DNA of 64,000 nt, taken from JAKFWF01 sp963741505. Its GTDB lineage: Bacteria; Pseudomonadota; Alphaproteobacteria; Rhizobiales; Hyphomicrobiaceae. The notes under the pieces were generated by a model that saw only the letters and a program-made list of their open reading frames with translations, ran no database searches and had not been told where the DNA came from. Location: the NCBI GenBank assembly GCA_963741505.1, contig CAVUIJ010000013.1, positions 186,001-250,000 of the forward strand, read 5' to 3'. Made by a program: the position numbers and the translations under genes. Positions 35,186 through 42,213 of the stretch are shown in pieces. Numbering within the stretch: the stretch's first letter is position 1; every line of letters starts with the position of its first letter.

Positions 35186-36121
35186 TCACCCCGGCGGCTT
35201 GGCGCCCTTGCGCTCGACGATCATGCCATAGGCTTGCGGCTCGCGATGGCGCTCGAAAGCGAAGGTCGAGGCTTTGTAGCTCCGGCCGAGGTCGAGGTCG
35301 CAGCGCGCGACCACAAGTTCGTCTCCTTCCGTCACTGCCCGCGCCACCACCTCGCCGGTCGGCGCGATGATACACGAGCCGCCGATCTGGTCGACGCCGG
35401 CCTCAAGGCCGGCCTTGGCGACGCCGACCACCCAGGTCGCGTTCTGGTAGGCGCCCGCCTGCATGACGAGCTGGTTGTGGAAGTTGCCGAGCCGGTCGTG
35501 TTCCGGCGCCGGCGGATTGTGCTTTGGCGTATTGTAGCCGAGCACGATCATCTCGACGTCCTGCAGCCCCATGACGCGGTAGCTCTCGGGCCAGCGCCGG
35601 TCGTTGCAGATCATCATGCCGATGTTGCCACCCATCGTCCGCCACACCTTCCAACCGAGGTTGCCGGTCTCGAAGTAGCGCTTCTCCAGGTTCTGGAAGG
35701 CGTTCTGCGGTTTGTGATCGGGGTGGCCGGGGAGATGGATCTTGCGATACTTGCCGACGATCGCGCCGGACTTGTCGACCAGGATCGCGGTGTTGTAGCG
35801 GTGCATGCGGCCGTCCTCGTGGGCAAGCTCGCAGTAGCCCAGATGGAAGCCGATGCCGAGTTTCTCGGCTTCAGCAAACAGCGGCGCGGTCTCATTACCG
35901 GGCATCGCAGCTTCAAAATAGCTGTCGATCTCGGCCTCGTCCTCCATCCACCAATGCGGGAAGAACGCCGTCAACGCGGCTTCCGGGTAGACGATCAAAT
36001 CGCAGCCATGGCCTTTGGCCTGCCGCATCATGACAATCATGCGTTCGACCGCCGAGGCGCGGCTTTCCGAGCGCTGGATCGGCCCCATCTGGGCGGCGCC
36101 GACGGTGATGATGCGGCTCAT
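35186..36121 (-). CDS. N-carbamoyl-D-amino-acid amidohydrolase-like nitrilase-superfamily enzyme
   Basis: This 311-residue enzyme cleaves a carbamoyl or amide C-N bond. The Glu-Lys-Cys triad is complete: Glu in CDLIVYPEAALTAFFPHW (about 47), Lys in VGKYRKIHLPGHPDHKP (about 127), and Cys in IGMMICNDRRWPESYRV (about 172). The ICNDRRWPE wording and IHLPGH are typical of N-carbamoyl-D-amino-acid hydrolases, which release the amino acid, CO2 and ammonia. It overlaps the dpaL stop by four bases and is translated after it, so the two act together. Possible substrates include N-carbamoyl amino acids or ureido side chains. Confidence 0.88.
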   Translation of the reverse strand: MSRIITVGAAQMGPIQRSESRASAVERMIVMMRQAKGHGCDLIVYPEAALTAFFPHWWMEDEAEIDSYFEAAMPGNETAPLFAEAEKLGIGFHLGYCELAHEDGRMHRYNTAILVDKSGAIVGKYRKIHLPGHPDHKPQNAFQNLEKRYFETGNLGWKVWRTMGGNIGMMICNDRRWPESYRVMGLQDVEMIVLGYNTPKHNPPAPEHDRLGNFHNQLVMQAGAYQNATWVVGVAKAGLEAGVDQIGGSCIIAPTGEVVARAVTEGDELVVARCDLDLGRSYKASTFAFERHREPQAYGMIVERKGAKPPG

Positions 36122-37353
36122 GACAGTCCTCCGTTTTGTGCCAGCACGTCTTGCGCGGTCATGCCGACTGCGTCGCGATAGATGGCGGCGTCGGTATCGC
36201 CTTCTGTGCCGATCAGCAGCACGCGCGATCGATTGTCCAGTTGCAACGCCGCGCGCAGATCGGGCCTGCCCTTAAGCGCCAGCAGCGCGCCAAGCGCGCC
36301 GCCGCTGCATTCGCCGGCGACGATCGCCGGATCGCCCGGCAGCGGCTTCGCGAACCGCCGCATGCCATCGAGCGCGAAGCTGTCGTCGATCGCGATCGCA
36401 GCTGCCGCACCGTCGCGCAAGACCGGCCAGGCCAGCGTCGACACCTCGCCGCAACTCAAGCCGGCCATCACCGTCTCATCGGCGATTTTTACGTCGGTGC
36501 GCTCGCCGCGGGCAATGCTTTGATAGACGCAGTCGGCGCGCGTCGGCTCCAGCACGATGAAGAACGGCCGCTGTTTCAGCCCGAGCCAAAGCGTCGCCAA
36601 GACGCCGCTCGCCAGCCCGCCGACGCCGGCTTGGGCGAAGACATGGGTCGGCGCGGCCGACGCCTGCACCAGCACCTCACGGCCGATCACACCATAGCCG
36701 CTGGTGATGTCGCGCGGGACTTCCTCGTACGTAGCCGTGCCGGTGTCCTGCACCACGAACCAGCCGTTTTTCTCGGCCTCCGCGAAGGTGTGCCGGACGC
36801 TGTCATCGTAGCCGCCGCCGACGCGGATCACCTCGGCGCCGTAGGCGGCGATCGCCTGTCCCCTGGCTTCGCTCACGCCGGCATGGATGAAGATCACACA
36901 GTGGCAGCCGAACATACGCGCGCCCCAGGCCACCGAGCGGCCGTGATTGCCATCGGTGGCGGAAGCGACCGTGATCTGCGAAGTGAGTTCACGCCAGCGT
37001 CCGGCGGCCAGGTCCTTTGACGTCACAGGCTGCTTGACGCCGCGGTGCGCCAGTTCCTTCGCCAGCACCCGCATCACCGCATAAGCGCCGCCGAGTGCCT
37101 TGAAGCTGTTGAGGCCGAAGCGGTGCCGCTCCTCCTTGTAGAGGAGTTGCTCCAGATCAAGCTCACGCGCGAGGCCCCGCAAATTGATCAGCGGTGTTGG
37201 CGCATAGCCGGGCCAGCTCGCGATCTCAGCCTGTGCGGCTTCGAAGCCGGCAGCCGGCAGTGCCAGTTCGCTATCGGCGGTGTAGCCGGCGTCGCGGGCC
37301 ACGGCATTGCGGTTGACGACAACGCGGACGAGATCGGTTGCAGCGGCGGGCAT
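36118..37353 (-). CDS. dpaL: Diaminopropionate ammonia-lyase
   Basis: This 411-residue PLP enzyme (fold type II) converts 2,3-diaminopropionate to pyruvate and two ammonia; some members also degrade D-serine. YAPTPLINLRGLARELDLEQ precedes the PLP lysine in RFGLNSFKALGGAYAVMRVL, the DpaL hallmark. VASATDGNHGRSVAWGARMF is the substrate loop, VFAQAGVGGLASGVLATLW the glycine-rich phosphate loop, and AGLSCGEVSTLAWPVLRDGA a family motif. Length is standard. The amidohydrolase start overlaps its stop, so it heads a two-gene operon for use of a nitrogen-rich amino acid. Confidence 0.92.
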   Translation of the reverse strand: MPAAATDLVRVVVNRNAVARDAGYTADSELALPAAGFEAAQAEIASWPGYAPTPLINLRGLARELDLEQLLYKEERHRFGLNSFKALGGAYAVMRVLAKELAHRGVKQPVTSKDLAAGRWRELTSQITVASATDGNHGRSVAWGARMFGCHCVIFIHAGVSEARGQAIAAYGAEVIRVGGGYDDSVRHTFAEAEKNGWFVVQDTGTATYEEVPRDITSGYGVIGREVLVQASAAPTHVFAQAGVGGLASGVLATLWLGLKQRPFFIVLEPTRADCVYQSIARGERTDVKIADETVMAGLSCGEVSTLAWPVLRDGAAAAIAIDDSFALDGMRRFAKPLPGDPAIVAGECSGGALGALLALKGRPDLRAALQLDNRSRVLLIGTEGDTDAAIYRDAVGMTAQDVLAQNGGLS

Positions 37354-37680
37354 GGAGGTCCTTCGCTAGGTCATGTACTCAATAGATCGCAAAAAGATGC
37401 CGATGGATGCAAGCTGGATGAAGGTGAAGAAGGTGGCACCGGTGGTCAGTCAGTCGAGTATCGTGTAGCGGGCGCAGAACACGAACACACACACACAGGC
37501 ACGCGCCCTGTGCATGCCGGCGGCGCGATGTTAGCGTTGCCTTTGCCGGCGATCTCTCTAAAAATTCGCGCTGCCGGGTCGCGCCACGACGTGCCCCGGC
37601 GTTCGATCGAAGGGCCCGACCAACGCAAGCCCGCGGCGACCCCCAGGAAACGTTCGGCGAAGTCCAGACAAGGAACCGGC
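37354..37680. other. 327-bp intergenic region
   Basis: I see no gene. It lies between the divergent dpaL and CoA-transferase starts and should hold both promoters. A short (AC)6 run is at 37485-37497. AAGGAA before 37681 is the CoA-transferase ribosome site. No clear operator is seen. Confidence 0.5.
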
Positions 37681-38889
37681 ATGCTCGACCTGCTCAAAGG
37701 CACCCGCGTCGTCAGCTTCAATCACTTCCTGCTGGGTCCGATGGGGATCCAGGCGCTTGGCGATCTCGGCGCCGACGTCATTTCGATCGAGTCGACGGAA
37801 GGCGCCTGGCAGCGCCACTGGAGCCCAGGCGACCGCTGGAACGACGAGCAGAGCATGCTGTTTCTGTGCGCCAACCGCAACAAGCGCAGCATCGCCATCG
37901 ATCTCAAGTCCGACAAGGGCAAGGAGATTGCCTTGCGGCTCGTCGACACCGCCGATGTGGTCGCCGAGAATTTCCGGCCCGGCGTCATGGACAAGCTCGG
38001 CTTCGGCTATGAAACCCTGAAGCAGCGCAAGCCGAGCCTGATCTATGCCTCGGCCTCCGGCTACGGCCCTTCCGGCCCCTACGTCGAGAAGCCGGGACAG
38101 GATCTGCTTGCCCAGGCGCTGTTCGGCATCATGGCGATCACCGGCCAGCCGCAGACCGGTCCGCGCCCGGTCGGCGCGTCTGCGATCGATCACCACGGCG
38201 CCGCGCTGTTCGCGATGGGCATCCTGGCCGCCCTCGTGCGCCGCACGCGCACCGGCCAGGGCTGCCGCGTCGACGCCAGCCTGATGCAGGCAGCGCTCGA
38301 TCTGCAGGCCGAATCCCTGTGTTGCCTGGATGAACGCGCCGAGCCGGCCGGCCTCGATCAGTGCCTTCAACCACGTCGCCGGCTGGTACTTCGCCGCGCC
38401 CTACGGCGTTTACGCGACCAAGGACGGCCATCTCGCACTGTCGCTGTCGCCGCTCAAGATCATCGCCGAGGTCACCGACGAGCCGAAGCTCGCGACATAT
38501 CTCCGACCGCGACACCTGGACGAAGCAGGACGAGATCAGCGCGCTGATCGCAGACCGGCTGAAGCTGCGCACCACCGCCGAATGGATGGCGCGGATGGAG
38601 CCGCTCAAGATCTGGCATGCGCCGGTTCAGGGCTACAGCGAGATCATGGAAGATCCGCAGGTCAAGCACATGCAGTCGCTGGTGACGGTGCCGGGGGCGG
38701 GACCCTCCAAAGCGCCGCTGAAGCTGGTGAACCATCCGGTGCTCTACGACGGCCAGCCGGCGGAAATCCGCTTAGCCGCCGCAGCCGCTCGGCGCCCAGA
38801 CCGAGGAGATACTGATCGATCTCGGGATGTCGAAGACGGAAGTCGCAGCTCTCACCGAGGACGGTACGGTGAAAGTCGCTGCGGGTTGA
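37681..38889 (+). CDS. Class III CoA-transferase (CaiB/BaiF family), three +1 frameshifts
   Basis: After correction this is a 401-residue formyl-CoA-transferase-like enzyme that moves CoA between carboxylic acids. The N-terminus has GTRVVSFNHFLLGPMGIQAL and GADVISIES. LCANRNKRSIAIDLKSDKGK and VAENFRPGVMDKLGFGYETL are family motifs; the catalytic Asp is expected in KPGQDLLAQALFGIMA. Frame breaks by single-base insertion lie at about 38340-38362, near 38501 and near 38774. The frames in turn give FNHVAGWYFAAPYGVYATKD, RDTWTKQDEISALIADRL and PLGAQTEEILIDLGMSKTEV. MaoC and RidA genes follow, pointing to acyl-CoA catabolism. Confidence 0.88.
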
Positions 38890-38925
38890 GCCTGACGCGA
38901 TCAACAGTTCAGATGGACACAAAAA

Positions 38926-39372
38926 ATGAGCAACGCACAATTCTATGTCAAGGCTGGCGACGGCGTGACCTTCGCCAAGACGGTCGGCGAATCCGACGTC
39001 TATGGTTTCGCCGGCATCACCGGTGACTTCTCGGTCAATCACATCAACGACCAGTACATGGCTCGCTCCAAATATGGCCGCCGCATCGCCCACGGAGCCT
39101 TGATGGTCGGTTTCATGTCGACCTGTTCGACGATGATGATCGAAAAGTGCGAGGGCACGGCCAAGGACGAAACCCCGGTATCGCTCGGCTACGACAAGGT
39201 CCGGTTCCTGGGGCCTGTGTACTTCGGCGACACCGTCACGCTGACCTACACCATCGCCGAGATCGATCCTGTCAAGCGGCGGTCGCGCGCGGATATCAAG
39301 GTGATCAACCAGAAAGGCGATCTCGTCGGCGTCGCCCAGCATATCCTGGCCTGGGTCAAGGATGACGCCTGA
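38926..39372 (+). CDS. MaoC-like enoyl-CoA hydratase/dehydratase
   Basis: This 148-residue single-hotdog hydratase adds water to an enoyl-CoA. The R-specific hydratase motif is visible: VYGFAGITGDFSVNHINDQY, with catalytic Asp and His, then YGRRIAHGALMVGFMS. PVSLGYDKVRFLGPVYFGDT and LTYTIAEIDP complete the fold. It follows the CoA-transferase gene by 36 bp and is probably co-transcribed, giving activation followed by hydration of an unsaturated acid. Confidence 0.92.
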   Translation: MSNAQFYVKAGDGVTFAKTVGESDVYGFAGITGDFSVNHINDQYMARSKYGRRIAHGALMVGFMSTCSTMMIEKCEGTAKDETPVSLGYDKVRFLGPVYFGDTVTLTYTIAEIDPVKRRSRADIKVINQKGDLVGVAQHILAWVKDDA

Positions 39373-39514
39373 TCGCCGCGCTGACAGGCAATTTCACTGA
39401 CTATCGACGGTAGACCGATTGCCTTCGCAGTTTCGAACTCGATGTGGTCGAGTTGCGGCGGCAATCGGTACGCTGTCGCCGAGCCCGGTCCAGGGCCTGC
39501 AGAAGGGAACCAAC

Positions 39515-39910
39515 ATGATCCGAGCCTTCAACCCGGCCGGCATCGCCGCCCCGGCATCGCGCTACAGCCACTGCGTCGAGGTCAAGTCGCCGGCCCGCTG
39601 GCTGCACATCTCGGGGCAGGTCGGCGTCGCGCCCGACGGGGCGATCCGCGACGGCCTCGGCGACCAGCTCGACCAGTGCTTCGCCAACATCGATGCGGCA
39701 CTTGGCGGCGCCGGCATGACCAAGGCCAACCTGGTCAAGATGACGATCTTCGTGACGGTGCCGGGCGGCGACGCGGTGAGCCTCTACCGCCAGCGCCGCG
39801 ACGCCTGGATCGGCAGCAGCGGTCATGCGCCGGCGGCGACATATTTGGTAATCAGCGAACTCGCCAGCCCGAAATTCCTATGCGAAGTGGAGGCCGTGGC
39901 GGCGGAGTGA
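39515..39910 (+). CDS. RidA-family (YjgF/UK114) protein
   Basis: This 131-residue trimeric protein resembles RidA, an enamine/imine deaminase that prevents damage from PLP-enzyme intermediates. WLHISGQVGVAPDGAIRDGL is the family start, followed by DQCFANIDAALGGAGMTKAN and LVKMTIFV. The C-terminal SGHAPAATYLVISELASPKF replaces the usual RPARTxVxV segment, so the catalytic Arg may be missing and a different ligand is possible. ATG 39515 has AGAAGGGA upstream. It follows the MaoC gene. Confidence 0.85.
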   Translation: MIRAFNPAGIAAPASRYSHCVEVKSPARWLHISGQVGVAPDGAIRDGLGDQLDQCFANIDAALGGAGMTKANLVKMTIFVTVPGGDAVSLYRQRRDAWIGSSGHAPAATYLVISELASPKFLCEVEAVAAE

Positions 39911-39923
39911 GGGGCGGACGATC

Positions 39924-39991
39924 GGGGACAGTTACCGATCCCGAAGGCTGTCACATGGCCGCACCGATCGCTCAAATCGGTAGCTGTCCCC
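39924..39991. repeat. GGGGACAG-family inverted repeat
   Basis: GGGGACAGTTACCGAT (39924-39939) and ATCGGTAGCTGTCCCC (39976-39991) are inverted with one mismatch in 16. It sits between the convergent RidA and phosphatase genes. Short GGGGACAG palindromes are common REP-type repeats. It could serve as a two-way terminator. Confidence 0.7.
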
Positions 39992-40009
39992 GCTCAGGTA
40001 TGCCTGCTG

Positions 40010-40564
40010 TCAGAACGGCATCTTCAGCCGCTCCGCCGTCACCTTGGCGCCTGCGACATAGTTGATCTCGACGACCGTCGTGTAGTCCGCCTCATGCCAT
40101 CCGTCAGGCAAGGTGCCGACGGGGGCGCCGAGTGCGGCGACGAGGCGCGGGATGTCTGAATGGCGCCATGAAACGACGCCTAACTTGCCGCGAAAGGCGC
40201 GCTTGTTGCCCAAGGCCTCGACGAGCGCGTCGACTTCCTCGTCATCGAACTTGGACTTGATTTCGAGGTCGAGCGCGGCGGCCAGTGGCTCGATCGTTTC
40301 GACCGGGCGGCGCGAGCGCTCGGAGGATGTTGCTGCGATGAGGAAATCCGGCCGTCCGAAGGTCTCCAGAACGTAAGGCACCAGCCGCGCCGCACGCTCG
40401 TGGCCGGCGGGCGACAGCCCGCGATCGCGCTTGTCGCCGGTCTTCTCGGCGTGGCGCAGGACCAAGAGGCGGGCCGGCCCCGCGTCGGGCGGGAAGGGCG
40501 AGACGCCGGGCTGCGCCTTTGGCGCCCCGAACAGGAGCGACTTGAACCAGCTCAGCAGACCCAT
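40010..40564 (-). CDS. Histidine phosphatase (phosphoglycerate mutase-like) protein
   Basis: This 184-residue protein has the phosphohistidine signature ARLLVLRHAEKTGDKRDRGL at about 31-50. ATSSERSRRPVETIEPLAAAL carries the second Arg, and VGVVSWRHSDIPRLVAALG-like sequence holds the late His. An amphipathic N-terminus (MGLLSWFKSLLFG) precedes it. Family members are phosphatases of sugars, nucleotides or phosphohistidine; the substrate is not clear. It is not linked to obvious partners. Confidence 0.85.
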   Translation of the reverse strand: MGLLSWFKSLLFGAPKAQPGVSPFPPDAGPARLLVLRHAEKTGDKRDRGLSPAGHERAARLVPYVLETFGRPDFLIAATSSERSRRPVETIEPLAAALDLEIKSKFDDEEVDALVEALGNKRAFRGKLGVVSWRHSDIPRLVAALGAPVGTLPDGWHEADYTTVVEINYVAGAKVTAERLKMPF

Positions 40565-41041
40565 GAAGCGCTCCGCCCCGTCTCTGGCCCGTCGTGGGCG
40601 AGTGGGTGATCCGATAGCGTATCGCGGCGGCGTGGGGTAGGGGGTGAGAAATGGGGGATACCGGCGAAAATGATCGTGCGGCGGCCTGCCGATTTATGAC
40701 CACTGCGGCGTCATCCCCCGTGCCGTCACCCCGACGCAGGTCGGGGTCCACGACAAACGGCCGCGAACGGAGTTTGCAGGTGACAATCACTCGTGCCGCA
40801 GTTGCGCGTCACCGCGAGCACCGCGTTCGCTGAAACTTGTCGTGTGTCCCGGCCTGCGCCGGGATGACGGCTGTGGGGTGGTGAGGGCTGAGCGCGAGCG
40901 CACGATAGAATTACCGATCACAACTCTAACGCCATCGCCGCAAACGCATCCTGCCACCGCCACATCAACCTCCCCGGCCGCAGCGCGACAGCGCGGAGAG
41001 GGGTCGCTTCGGTAGAAGCTGTGCAACTGCGCTACGACACG
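40565..41041. other. 477-bp intergenic region with a GTCATCCCC-type repeat
   Basis: No gene is supported here. It holds the phosphatase promoter at one end and downstream sequence of the toxin gene at the other. The middle is taken up by a palindromic repeat (40709-40870). Confidence 0.55.
40709..40870. repeat. GTCATCCCC-family repeat
   Basis: It opens CGTCATCCCCCGTGCCGTCA, includes CCCCGACGCAGGTCGGGGTC, and closes TGTCCCGGCCTGCGCCGGGA, then TGACGG, so the ends are inverted relatives. A related block is at 46843-46983. This GTCAT-CCCGCG-type repeat is very common in proteobacteria. Confidence 0.75.
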
Positions 41042-41300
41042 TCATTTCCTGATTAATCGATCGTATTCGTCGTGAGCGCCGATCCAAACCCAAAGCAAAC
41101 CCGTCGTCGGTGTCCACCGCCAGTGCACGATGGGCGGCGCCGACACGGGCCGACCAGAAGCGGCCGATCCGCTTGAAGTGCAGTGAGGGGTGTTGCGGAT
41201 TCTGGCGGAAAAGCTGGTAGTTCTTGTCCGCCAGCTGTTGTATTTCTGGCGGCAGAGCTTGGTACAATTTCCGGAAGCGGGCGGTCGTGCGGTTGCTCAT
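41042..41300 (-). CDS. RelE/ParE-superfamily toxin-like protein (one +1 frameshift)
   Basis: After correction this is an 85-residue small basic protein. It reads MSNRTTARFRKLYQALPPEI, then LADKNYQLFRQNPQHPSLHF, KRIGRFWSARVGAAHRALAV and, after a one-base insertion near 41099, LLWVWIGAHDEYDRLIRK. The pattern LPPEIQxLADKxYxLFxxNPxHPSLHFK with a WIGxHxEYDRL end is that of ParE/RelE-like toxins found next to short antitoxins. Its ATG overlaps the stop of the upstream wHTH gene (ATGA), so it is translationally coupled. Toxic activity is inferred. Confidence 0.75.
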
Positions 41301-41747
41301 TGGTCGCCCCTTTCCGGCCGCACGAGCTGCCAGGTTCCGGTACGGCTGTCGATTAGGCCACGTTTCTTGAGTCTGATGTAGGTAGCTGCCGACAGTAGCT
41401 TCCTTGCATCCGGGGATCGCCTGCTGAACAATTCTTGTTGCTTCGACATGAGTGAGCCCGCCCAAAATTGGACTTCGTTGGCAGAGAACTCGATGCAGTG
41501 CCGCCCATACGCGCAAAGTCGCTGCGCTCCGAGCATTCGGTCTACCATTCGTAGGCAGCGGCAAATTGCTCGCGCTAATTTGAATCGCGTGAATATCGTT
41601 AAGGAGAAACGCATGCTGTGCCCGAAGCGATCGGACACGGTCCGTCAGGGTGGCAATTTGTTTGTCCAAGCGCCGAATGTCATTTTCGATCAAATCTCGA
41701 CGATCAAGCAGCGCCTCCAGGGTCGAATGTGGTTGTTTGTCACTCAT
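41297..41747 (-). CDS. Coiled-coil/winged-helix protein coupled to a toxin gene (one +1 frameshift)
   Basis: After correction this is a 149-residue protein I do not recognise as a named family. Residues about 10-50 form a coiled coil (EALLDRRDLIENDIRRLDKQ, then IATLTDRVRSLRAQHAFLL). The C-terminal part looks like a winged helix: THVEATRIVQQAIPGCKEAT, VGSYLHRLKKRGLIDSRTG, TWQLVRPERGDQ. A one-base insertion near 41375 separates the last two pieces. Its stop overlaps the toxin ATG. The layout (DNA-binding protein first, RelE/ParE-like protein second) suggests a regulator or antitoxin, but the usual antitoxin for this toxin type resembles the gene at 41941 instead. Confidence 0.6.
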
Positions 41748-41866
41748 GCAACAGAAATAGCAGAAGCGTTGCAAACCGCGTAGATGGGGTGGGTCCCAAT
41801 ACGCTTGGTTGTGGAAAACCAACGCAACTCAATGATTTCAAAGGGTTACAAAGTTGACAAAAAACA

Positions 41867-41915
41867 TCTCGTATGGCAACGCCGCATGCCCGTCTTGCAG
41901 CGTTGCCATACGAGA
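41867..41915 (-). terminator. Intrinsic terminator of the antitoxin-like gene
   Basis: TCTCGTATGGCAACG (41867-41881) and CGTTGCCATACGAGA (41901-41915) are perfect 15-bp inverted arms. On the minus strand the hairpin is followed two bases later by TTTTTT (41859-41864), 26 bp past the gene stop at 41941. This is a textbook rho-independent terminator. Confidence 0.85.
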
Positions 41916-41940
41916 GTTGCCGTTGCGGTTCTGGTGCAGT

Positions 41941-42153
41941 CTAGTCACGGTCTTCCATTTTTCTCGTTTCCCCGCGCGCATGTTCGGCAAGTGCTTCGTC
42001 GGCCAGCCATTCAAGCCGCCCGGCCTTGACGTCGGCTTCGATGCGCTCATCCAATTGCCGGCCCTGGAAATCGGCGAACCACGCGCGGAAGCGAGCCATC
42101 TCGGCCGGAGTTAGCTGCTCTACCGCCTTCTCGATTTCTTCGATCTTGGTCAT
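41941..42153 (-). CDS. Short antitoxin-like protein
   Basis: This acidic 70-residue protein reads MTKIEEIEKAVEQLTPAEMA, RFRAWFADFQGRQLDERIEA, then DVKAGRLEWLADEALAEHAR. The pattern (xxIEEIExAVxxLxPxExAxFRxWFxxF, DxxIExDxxAGKL) is that of small antitoxins that normally precede ParE/RelE toxins of the type seen at 41042. Here the toxin is not adjacent: a terminator and the wHTH gene lie between. ATG 42153 was chosen because the family starts there. It lies 60 bp downstream of uvrB on the same strand. Confidence 0.7.
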   Translation of the reverse strand: MTKIEEIEKAVEQLTPAEMARFRAWFADFQGRQLDERIEADVKAGRLEWLADEALAEHARGETRKMEDRD

Positions 42154-42213
42154 GGCTATCGGGACAATCCAAAATTTCACGCACTCGCAATCTAACACAA
42201 ATTGCATCCCAAA

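Noticed and set aside
37485..37497. Short (AC)6 run as a phase-variation tract
   Set aside because: It is too short and lies outside any reading frame or promoter core.
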